From Aquisphaera insulae (GTDB taxonomy: Bacteria; Planctomycetota; Planctomycetia; Isosphaerales; Isosphaeraceae), in NCBI RefSeq assembly GCF_011064615.1, contig NZ_JAALJH010000014.1:62001-126000 (forward strand): a DNA stretch of 64,000 bases. Direction: 5' to 3'. The notes under the pieces are model-generated. The model saw only the letters and a program-made list of their open reading frames with translations. It was not told where the DNA came from and made no database searches. This document shows, one piece after another, positions 10,301-16,384 of this stretch (position 1 is its first letter; each line of letters starts with the position of its first letter). Both the position numbers and the translations under genes were made by a program.

Positions 10301-11903
10301 AGATCAGCTCGTCGGCCTTGGCGTCCACGCCATGCTTGCCGGACTTCGCCTCCTCCGCGAGCTGCCGGGCGGCCGGGAAGTTCCCGCTGGCGCAGAGGGC
10401 CCGGGCCTCGGCGAGCAGTTGCTCGCCCTTGTTCGTTTCGGCCGGGGCGGTCGACGCGGCCGCGGCCGGCGCGACGGCCCGGGGCTCGTCATCGAGATCG
10501 GGGACGGCGTTCGCGGCGGCCGGCTCCGGGGCGGGAGCCGCCGCGGGTGCCGGTGCCGGGGCCTGGGGCAGCTCGGCCGCGACCAGCTCGGGAGCCGCGT
10601 CGGCGGGCTTCGCGGCGACGGCCGGGGCCTGGGCCGGTGCCGGTGCCGGTGCGGCCGCCTCCGGGGCGGCCAGCAGCGGAGCACCGGCCGAATCGCCGGA
10701 GACCTGCTTCACGGCCGCGTCCAGGGTCGAATCCGAGCCCTTCCGGACGACCTCCTTGCGGCGGAGCTTCTCGGCCTCGATGAACTTCTCGGAGGCCCGA
10801 GTCTGATCGCCGGAGGCCAGCAGCTTGTTCGCCTCGCGCTCCGCCGCCGCGCTCGGCGATTCGGCGGCCGGGTTCCCGCCCTTGCCCGCACGCGCCGCGG
10901 CGATGTCGTAGAGGACCGACTCGGCCCGATCCGCGGTGAGCGGCGGCGCCACGTTCATCCGCTGCGCCTGCTTCGCCTTGGTCTCCGCCTGGTCGAGATC
11001 GCCGACCTTGAGGAGCTGGCGAGATTCCTGGACGAGGACGTCGTAGACGCCCGTGCTGGGCTGCTCTCGGGCCGGCGCGTTCCGGATTCGGTCTCGCTTC
11101 CGCAGGGCTCGGGCGGCGGCGATGATCTTGTCAGGATTGTCCTCGAAGAGGCTGTAGCTGAGGTTCCACCCCTTGACCTGGGTGGCGATGGCCTCCGCCT
11201 GGTCCACCTGGTGCTTGGAGAGGGCCGCGCGGGCCTCCTTGAGATGGGCCCTGGCGCTCTTGGGATCGCCGCTGGCGGAGACTCCGGTCGTGCCGGCCGT
11301 CGCGGCGGCCTTGGGGAGCTCACGCTTGAGGTCGTTGCGGACCTTGGCCGGCGTGTCGTCGAACAGACCCCACTTGACGTCGATAGCCTCGGCCCTGGCG
11401 AGCTTCTCCTCGGCCGCGGCCGAGTTGCCGGCGGCGATCTGCTCCCTGGCCTCGTGGAGCAGCCACCGGGCGCGCTGCTTGGGATCCGTGATCACGGGTT
11501 CTCCGGCGCGGCCGTCCGCGGCGGGGGACGCCACCGCGACCGTGGGGGCCGGAGCCGTCGCGGTCGAGGCCGCGGCCGTGGCCGCCGCCGGGGCGGGGGG
11601 CGTCGCCGAGGCGCCCTGCACCTTGGCGAGCTCTTTCAGGTAGGCGTCGAGCGTGGCCTGCTCGTCGGCCTGGAGTTCGTCCCGATACATCCTGGCGGCG
11701 TCGAGATACTTCGACGCACGATCGAAATCGCCGCTGTTGTACAGCCTGGCCCCCGCCTCGAGGTACTTGATCGGCGGCACGGGTGCTGGCTTGCGCGCCG
11801 CGGCTGCCGGCGATGGGGCGGCGTCACCGGGAGCCGCGCCTTCCGTGGCCGCTCCCCACGAGCCGAGTATCAGGATGACAGTGAGAGTTCTGAGCCTTCC
11901 CAA
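7386..11903 (-). CDS. Giant secretin (PilQ/GspD-like outer-membrane channel)
   Basis: 1505 residues. A signal peptide (about 1-23) is followed by some 700 residues of Ala/Lys/Glu-rich helical TPR-like repeats (AR-LL-EG-L-A type) broken by an Ala/Pro linker near 420-480. An STN-like/N0 segment (about 838-925, PLSEAITFLQNYTGLNVVLDPKALS) precedes the secretin core (about 1035-1495). The core shows the canonical VPDGGTVLLGG loop and ends PVLSKTPWIDRLFRNVG...LMLMVTPRIII. An 80-residue poly-Gly stretch (about 1141-1222) interrupts the core. The start is TTG at 11903 with AGGAGGT four bases upstream; no ATG competes. It should be the outer-membrane partner of the PilM/N/O/P-like proteins upstream. 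It is roughly twice the usual secretin length because of the N-terminal repeats. Confidence 0.9.
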   Translation of the reverse strand: MGRLRTLTVILILGSWGAATEGAAPGDAAPSPAAAARKPAPVPPIKYLEAGARLYNSGDFDRASKYLDAARMYRDELQADEQATLDAYLKELAKVQGASATPPAPAAATAAASTATAPAPTVAVASPAADGRAGEPVITDPKQRARWLLHEAREQIAAGNSAAAEEKLARAEAIDVKWGLFDDTPAKVRNDLKRELPKAAATAGTTGVSASGDPKSARAHLKEARAALSKHQVDQAEAIATQVKGWNLSYSLFEDNPDKIIAAARALRKRDRIRNAPAREQPSTGVYDVLVQESRQLLKVGDLDQAETKAKQAQRMNVAPPLTADRAESVLYDIAAARAGKGGNPAAESPSAAAEREANKLLASGDQTRASEKFIEAEKLRRKEVVRKGSDSTLDAAVKQVSGDSAGAPLLAAPEAAAPAPAPAQAPAVAAKPADAAPELVAAELPQAPAPAPAAAPAPEPAAANAVPDLDDEPRAVAPAAAASTAPAETNKGEQLLAEARALCASGNFPAARQLAEEAKSGKHGVDAKADELISQIGMAEQGGALSLYESALAAMRKGDNARARAYLNEVAAGSSLDENLRTKVQELLKKLPADEKTAAAPGRAVVGDKAPIADAEALSAQRLNAEVGTKIAEARRLQETDPDKAISIYEQSMKAVKASGLSPSLTKPMVRRLEVALELAKKDKVAFEVKMQDKTQRAEIELKRLRILEADKAKKGRMKDLMDKAQAAYAEGNLAEAESYAKKAAEVDPNEVAATMLAYKARMERRFRQDVDTRNAKENGAVVAFQEVDLASVADPEVQLNNFKFPKNFKDLTRERLRMNKNLEVKKDPKVLAIESKLREPISLNLDKQPLSEAITFLQNYTGLNVVLDPKALSDEGLTSAAPVSLTVNNISLKSALKLMLRPLGLVYRVEEEVLLITSQQANTADMYPVTYYVGDLIMPVNRAPQNSGLGVLGDTSSTQTALSQVPGVGNMAPGTVSDASGVTKGERPSVDMTPLIQLITTSIAPGTWRVQDSVNGQDLSSNYGLGGGFGGGGGGGGIGGDEGRPPGSIIPFFLSISLIIRHTSEVHEQIADLLRQLRRLQDLQVSIEVRFITVTDNFFEQIGVDFDFSIQSDSVGKKSTWAVPNSAAQVIPVPGTPGTTGGTAGTGGTGGGIGGGGTGGGTTGGGGVGGGGTGGGTTGGGGIGGGGTGGGGIGGGGIGGGGGGIGGGGGGGIGGGTGGTSNVIQSYLVNPIRDHALGSKLPITVGTQGGGLYNFSQNLQIPFTNTSASLISPTNAVQGAGATLGLAFLSDLEVYFFLTAAQGDTRTNILQAPKVTTFNGAYASIVNAELQWYVAALTPVVGPGSVAFVPQPQPLPNGVTLGVTPVVSADRRYVRMTLSPLFNTIDGFTTIQVPAAVGGAGLGGGSASINATLQLPQTNTTFVNTTVTVPDGGTVLLGGVKRLNEERREFGVPVLSKTPWIDRLFRNVGIGRVSSSLMLMVTPRIIIIEEEEEKLGIPSTATF
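8236..8465 (-). repeat. Poly-glycine codon repeat inside the secretin
   Basis: A run of GGC/GGT codons interspersed with ATC, ACC and GTC, encoding GGGG-I/T/V-GGG units. It stays in frame with the secretin core, so it is a coding low-complexity insert and not a CRISPR or satellite. A second short poly-Gly patch is at about 8776-8825. Confidence 0.9.
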
Positions 11904-12003
11904 CGCGACCTCCTTTCGCCGCCTCGATGGCCACCGCCGACGTCCCTGAGGGCGGCCCCTTTAGCCTTCGAGGCGAGAGACCATTATTCGTTGCCTTGCC
12001 GGA

Positions 12004-12027
12004 GCCGCCCCGTCTTGCGGGGGCGGC
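12004..12027 (-). promoter_or_regulatory. Hairpin in secretin mRNA leader
   Basis: GCCGCCCC (12004-12011) pairs with GGGGCGGC (12020-12027) around an 8-base loop, midway between the candidate promoter and the TTG start. It is not followed by a U-run. It could affect mRNA stability or translation of secretin, or be incidental in such GC-rich DNA. Confidence 0.35.
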
Positions 12028-12114
12028 AACTCGCCCGATCCACGCGTCCCTGCGGGCAGTCTGGATGTGGAGTCGAAGTCGCGCAATCGGGACGAGGGCA
12101 AGTTCGTTGTGGGC

Positions 12115-12143
12115 TGTGTACTCGGTGTCCCGCTTTGGGTCAA
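12115..12143 (-). promoter_or_regulatory. Candidate sigma70-type promoter for secretin
   Basis: Read on the minus strand: TTGACC (12138-12143), a 17-base spacer, then TACACA (12115-12120). It lies just past the intrinsic terminator of the preceding operon and about 210 bases before the TTG start, consistent with separate transcription of secretin. Confidence 0.5.
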
Positions 12144-12215
12144 GGCGAATGGCGGAAAATGTCGCCCGAAATTCGCTCTCGGGAAAATCCGACCCGCTCC
12201 GGTTACACGGGCGCA

Positions 12216-12245
12216 AGAAAAACCCCCATCGACAGGACGGGGGTT
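12216..12245 (-). terminator. Intrinsic terminator ending the pilM-pilP-like operon
   Basis: On the minus strand AACCCCCGTC, a 5-base loop, then GATGGGGGTT runs into TTTTTC. The stem is 10 bp including one G-U pair and has a proper U-tract. It starts 36 bases after the TAG of the PilP-like gene. This is the clearest rho-independent terminator in the window. Confidence 0.85.
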
Positions 12246-12281
12246 CGGTGGGTTCTCTCGAGATCGCGTCGGCGAGAAGGG

Positions 12282-14393
12282 CTATTTCATCCCTCCCATG
12301 CCTCCCATGCCGGGATAGCCGCCCATCATCCCGCCGTAACTGGAGCCCATGGAGCTCTCTCGCTTCTTGTTCGAGTCCTTGACCTCCTTGGCGTAGTTCT
12401 TCTCGATGTCCTTGCGCATCTCGTCGTTCTCGTCGTCGAGTTGCAGGCGTGCGGTCACGCTTCCGTCGCTCCGGAGCACCAGGGCCAGGGCCGGACGCTC
12501 GACGGCGCCTCCCGTGAACCCGTTGGGAAGCGCCTGGAGGCCTCCCGAGGTGTCCAGCACGATCGAGCGTGTGTTGAAGTCGATGCGCTTGGCCTTGGCA
12601 CCGGTCCCTTCCGAGGTCGGGATGTCGACCGAGCTGGTCTCGCCGATCAGCTCGCCGGGGCTCGAGGCGAAACGGTGGGGGACGGTCACGCCGTCGGCCT
12701 CGTCGAACCGGACGACCTGGAAGTTGACCTTCAGGTCGGACCGAGGGCCGGTCGGCATGGTCCCCATGGCGTAGGGGGAGACGTCCGGAGGCATCGTCAC
12801 CACATCCGTGGGCTGGCTCCAGGGGCCGGTGAGGTACATCTGCGTCTTGATCTTGCCGGCCTCAGGTGTCACGTCGTCGCGCTTGTAGTTCGGGTTGTAG
12901 ACCACAATCCGGACGCGATAGCGATACTCGGAGTCCGGCTGGGCGGTGAAGTCGAGGCCGCGGATCATCACGGTCTTCTCGTCGCTCTTCCAGTCGCCCG
13001 TGATGTCCACGCCGCCACCGCCGCCGCCCATGCCCATCATGCCGCCCATGCCGGGGCCTCCTCCCATCATGCCGCCCATCTTCCCGGACATGCTCATTCC
13101 ACGCATGGCGCTACCGCCGCCATAGCCGCCACCTTCCATGCCGTCGCCGCCGCCGGCGCCCATCGGGCCGCCCCGCATGCCGCCCATGCCGGGGTAGCCG
13201 CCCATGCTTCCCATCATGCCCCGACCCATCATGCCGCGGCCCATCGAGCCACGACCTTCGCCATCGTCCCCACCCATGCCGAGGCTCGGCGGAGGAGCGA
13301 CTTCTTTCTTCTCCTTGGGCACCAGGCTGGCGAGGTGCACCTTCTCCCAGAGGCCGGTCTTGAGGAACGGGAGGGGATCATTGAGCCCCGGCGGGCGGAC
13401 GCTCTCCGGGGTAAGCTCCTCATCCTCTTCCGGGAGATTGTCGAGGACCTTCAGGTTCTCGTCCGCGTTGACGTCTTCCCAATCACCCCACGAGCCGTCG
13501 TCCTGGTGCACCTGCCGTTGCATGTCGAGCCGAGCGTAGTAGGGCTGGGCACTGGCACTCTTCAGGGCTTCCTTGTAATTGGCCACCAGCTTGCCGTGGT
13601 CGAGCTTGCCCGTGATCGCGACCCAGCGGAGCCCCTTGGTGATTTCCTTGTACTGCTCCGGCGGTCCCTGCGGCTTCTCATCCTTCGACTTCGCCTTCTC
13701 CTCGGCGGACTCCGGCTCGTCGCGGCCAACGAGCTTGGACTGCACGGCCTCCTTGCGCTCCGCGAACTCCTTCTGCTGCTCGCGCTCGAGCTCGGCCTGG
13801 CTCTTGCGGCTGGCACGTGAACGCCTGCCGCCGCCCATCGCGGTGCCGCCCATCCCGCCCATGCCACCCATCCCGCCGGCCCCACCCCGGCGGCGCCGGC
13901 CGAGGCGTTCCTTTTCCTTGGGGAGTGCCTTTCCGTCCTTGTCGACGATCCGGTTGCCCTCCTTGTCGAGCTCGTAGACCAGTGCCCCTCCGCGGCTCGC
14001 ATAGGCGTAGAGCTCGTGAACCGCGATGAGGACCGGGGTATCGCGGATCAGGCCGGCGCCCGGCTCCGGGATGATCCACTCGCGCACGGGCTTGTACTCG
14101 CTCGAAACGAGGACGGTCTTGACCGAATCCGCCACCTCCTTGGAGAAGTTGGTCGGCTTGATGTCGGCCTGCACGAGCGCCTGGTTGATGGTCTCGCGAT
14201 CCTGCTTGCGATTGATGTTGGAATCCGCCTGCTCCGCCGACTTCTTGATCTGATCCGGCGTCAGTTCGATGGACTTCTTGGACAGCGCCAGCCCGAGGCA
14301 GACCACGAACAGGAGCGAGCTGAGGGCCACCGCCGCCTTGTCGCCATAACGCAGGCCGGCGTCTTTCATTTTCTCGACGATGGGATGGGCCAT
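12282..14393 (-). CDS. PilP-like inner-membrane protein with Met/Gly-rich segments
   Basis: 703 residues. A short cytoplasmic N-terminus leads to one membrane helix at about 21-38 (AAVALSSLLFVVCLGLAL). Three low-complexity Met/Gly segments follow (near 170-195, 375-460 and the C-terminus), alternating with beta-rich or mixed regions, including RGLDFTAQPDSEYRYRVRIVVYNPNY, which looks like a fibronectin-type strand pair. No Pfam family is recognisable with confidence. Its position in the PilM-N-O-(this)-secretin series, with a single N-terminal anchor, suggests the role of PilP or GspC linking the inner-membrane complex to secretin; this is inferred from order. It is the last gene before the terminator at 12216-12245. 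Confidence 0.8.
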   Translation of the reverse strand: MAHPIVEKMKDAGLRYGDKAAVALSSLLFVVCLGLALSKKSIELTPDQIKKSAEQADSNINRKQDRETINQALVQADIKPTNFSKEVADSVKTVLVSSEYKPVREWIIPEPGAGLIRDTPVLIAVHELYAYASRGGALVYELDKEGNRIVDKDGKALPKEKERLGRRRRGGAGGMGGMGGMGGTAMGGGRRSRASRKSQAELEREQQKEFAERKEAVQSKLVGRDEPESAEEKAKSKDEKPQGPPEQYKEITKGLRWVAITGKLDHGKLVANYKEALKSASAQPYYARLDMQRQVHQDDGSWGDWEDVNADENLKVLDNLPEEDEELTPESVRPPGLNDPLPFLKTGLWEKVHLASLVPKEKKEVAPPPSLGMGGDDGEGRGSMGRGMMGRGMMGSMGGYPGMGGMRGGPMGAGGGDGMEGGGYGGGSAMRGMSMSGKMGGMMGGGPGMGGMMGMGGGGGGVDITGDWKSDEKTVMIRGLDFTAQPDSEYRYRVRIVVYNPNYKRDDVTPEAGKIKTQMYLTGPWSQPTDVVTMPPDVSPYAMGTMPTGPRSDLKVNFQVVRFDEADGVTVPHRFASSPGELIGETSSVDIPTSEGTGAKAKRIDFNTRSIVLDTSGGLQALPNGFTGGAVERPALALVLRSDGSVTARLQLDDENDEMRKDIEKNYAKEVKDSNKKRESSMGSSYGGMMGGYPGMGGMGGMK

Positions 14394-14486
14394 TCGGGGA
14401 TCTCCTGCGAAGACTATTGGCTCACAGACGCTGGACGAGATCGAATTCGGGTGATGGCGATTGAGGCCGGGCTGAGACAGGGGCCG

Positions 14487-16250
14487 TCAGGCTCCCGGCG
14501 CCTTCTCCTTGGCAGGCTCCGGTGCCTTGGCAGGCTCCTGGGCCTTGGGGGCGTCGGCGGGCTTCGCGGCGTCGGCCTTGGGAGCCTCGACCTTGGGAGC
14601 TTCGGCGGGCTTCGCGGGTTCGGCGGGCTTCGCGGCGTCGGCCTTGGGGGCGTCGGCGGGCTTCGCGGCGTCGGCCTTGGGGGCGTCGGCGGGCTTCGCG
14701 GCGTCGGCCTTGGGAGCTTCGGCGGGCTTCGCGGCCTCGGCCGGCGTCTCGGATACCGCCTGATCGCCCAGGCTGGGATCCGGCGGTACCTCGGCAGGCG
14801 GGGCGTCGTAGAAGCGGGCCTGACCGTAGACCTTCAGCTCGACAATGTTGTAGTACGGGTCGAAGAGCGAAAGCCCCTTGGACGTTTCGACGGCCTTCTT
14901 GGCCTCCTCGCGCTTCTTGGCCTTGTCCTCGGTCCGCTTATCGGTCCCCGTCCGGGCCGGGGCGCCGCCGCCCATACCGCCCATGCCGCCGTAGGACATG
15001 CCCATGGGGCCGCCCATGCCGCCCATGCTACGCATCATGTTCGACATCTGGGACGCCATGCCGCCGTATCCCATCATGCCGCGGCCGCCTCCCATGCCCA
15101 TCATTCCCCGCATCATGCCTTCTTCGCCGGCCCTGCCGTAATAGCCGCCCATCATGCCGCCCATCATCCCGGTCTCCCCCTTCTCGGGCTTGGTGACCCG
15201 GGCCGAGGGGCGCTCGAGGGTGAAGTCCTTGACCTGGATCGCCATGGGGGAGTTTTCGAGCTCGCAGAGCAGGTCCTGGATGTGGTCCTGGTCGATGAGC
15301 ACGGAGAGGAGGACGGGGAGGATCTTGTAGGAGCCGCTCTCCGGCTTGATGAAGGAGATGGTCTCAGGGGCGGCGGTGGAACCGCCCGCGCCCATCATCC
15401 CGCGGCCCCCCATCATCTCTCGCATCCCCATGCCTCCATAGGCGCCGCCCATGGGGCCCGAAGACGCGGAGGTTGATTCCTCGGACGCGGCTTCCTCGCC
15501 GGGGGCCGTGATCGCCTCGGCCTCGGTCAAGGTCTGCCCCTTGGCCTGCGACTGCTGGTCCTGGGCCCCGGCGCTGCCGACGTCCAGGAAGTTGATCTGC
15601 TTGATGATCGCCGTATCCCAGTCCTTGGCATCCTTGTTCACCTGGGCAACGACCTCGAGGGCCGACCGCTGCACCCAGAGGCGCTCCTGGGCCGCCCAGA
15701 CCTTGCCAAGGTCGGGCGGGGAGTTGATGTCGAACGGGCTGGGCTGGAGGAGCTGTTCCTTGGGAGGCGCGGCGATGACCCCCTTGCCGGTCTCGTAGTC
15801 GAACGGATTGATGATCTTGTAGACCGATTCAACGTAGGCCGGGTAGGCCGAGATGTAGTCGACGATCGCGAAAGTGACCGCGCCGTCGGCGACCTTCTCG
15901 GGCCACTTCCGGCCCCACTCGCGGAACCGATTCTCGACCACGTCGGGCCACTTGAGGAGAGGCTTCTGGCGGTTGTAGAGCTCTCTCCAGGCCGTGTCGA
16001 CGTCCTTGTTCAGGACCGCCGTCTTCTCGTCGACGGCCTTGCGATAGTCGTCATTGGGGACGCCCGGGGCCTTGAACGGCTCGACGTCCTTGCTGGCCTG
16101 GGTGATGTTCTTGGTCTCCGTCTCGGCCTTGAGCTGGACGGGGCCCGCGCCCACGAAGTAGGCGATGAGGGCGAAGAGGGCCGCCGTGGCGACGGAGATC
16201 CAGAAGCGATAGATCACGCACTGGCGGAGGAATTCCTTGACTTGATCCAT
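14487..16250 (-). CDS. PilO-like inner-membrane alignment protein
   Basis: 587 residues. One membrane helix at about 16-34 (FWISVATAALFALIAYFVGA) is followed by a periplasmic region with charged helices. Next comes a conserved-looking block (about 310-355, YKILPVLLSVLIDQDHIQDLLCELENSPMAIQVKDF) resembling the ferredoxin-like fold of PilO/GspM. Two Met/Gly-rich linkers (about 268-290 and 368-435) surround it. The tail is an Ala/Lys/Pro/Asp repeat (KADAAKPADAP). Gene order right after PilM-PilN supports the PilO assignment; sequence similarity by eye is weak. ATG at 16250; the gap to the preceding gene is 134 bases. Confidence 0.8.
   Translation of the reverse strand: MDQVKEFLRQCVIYRFWISVATAALFALIAYFVGAGPVQLKAETETKNITQASKDVEPFKAPGVPNDDYRKAVDEKTAVLNKDVDTAWRELYNRQKPLLKWPDVVENRFREWGRKWPEKVADGAVTFAIVDYISAYPAYVESVYKIINPFDYETGKGVIAAPPKEQLLQPSPFDINSPPDLGKVWAAQERLWVQRSALEVVAQVNKDAKDWDTAIIKQINFLDVGSAGAQDQQSQAKGQTLTEAEAITAPGEEAASEESTSASSGPMGGAYGGMGMREMMGGRGMMGAGGSTAAPETISFIKPESGSYKILPVLLSVLIDQDHIQDLLCELENSPMAIQVKDFTLERPSARVTKPEKGETGMMGGMMGGYYGRAGEEGMMRGMMGMGGGRGMMGYGGMASQMSNMMRSMGGMGGPMGMSYGGMGGMGGGAPARTGTDKRTEDKAKKREEAKKAVETSKGLSLFDPYYNIVELKVYGQARFYDAPPAEVPPDPSLGDQAVSETPAEAAKPAEAPKADAAKPADAPKADAAKPADAPKADAAKPAEPAKPAEAPKVEAPKADAAKPADAPKAQEPAKAPEPAKEKAPGA
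14549..14745 (-). repeat. 33-base tandem repeat encoding KADAAKPADAP units
   Basis: Exact or near-exact 33-base units in frame at the 3' end of the PilO-like gene, with two perfect copies around 14634-14699 and degenerate copies on both sides. The unit codes an 11-residue Ala/Pro/Lys repeat, probably an extended periplasmic spacer. Copy number should be variable between strains. Confidence 0.85.
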
Positions 16251-16384
16251 GGTCGTTCACGCCTCGTCTTGATCGATCAGTCGGTGAATCGCGTCCCGGA
16301 GCGGGGGTTGACGTCGGGGGCCGTGCGGGGCGCCGGGGCGGGATGTCGTCCCCGGCGGCCTCGCTCGATGCCCGGCGAGGAAGC

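Larger units (their letters stand above)
11904..12281 (-). other. Secretin leader region between pil operon and secretin
   Basis: 378 bases holding, on the minus strand and in order, the terminator of the upstream operon, a sigma70-like promoter and a leader of about 200 bases with a GC-rich hairpin and a strong Shine-Dalgarno at about 11908-11914. No coding frame here is credible. Confidence 0.6.

Noticed and set aside
7176-13820. Plus-strand open frame of 2214 codons across the secretin and PilP-like genes
   Set aside because: It is the antisense shadow of GC-rich minus-strand genes; its product is Asp/Arg/Gly/Leu-rich with no domain, and it crosses a clear terminator and promoter of the opposite strand.
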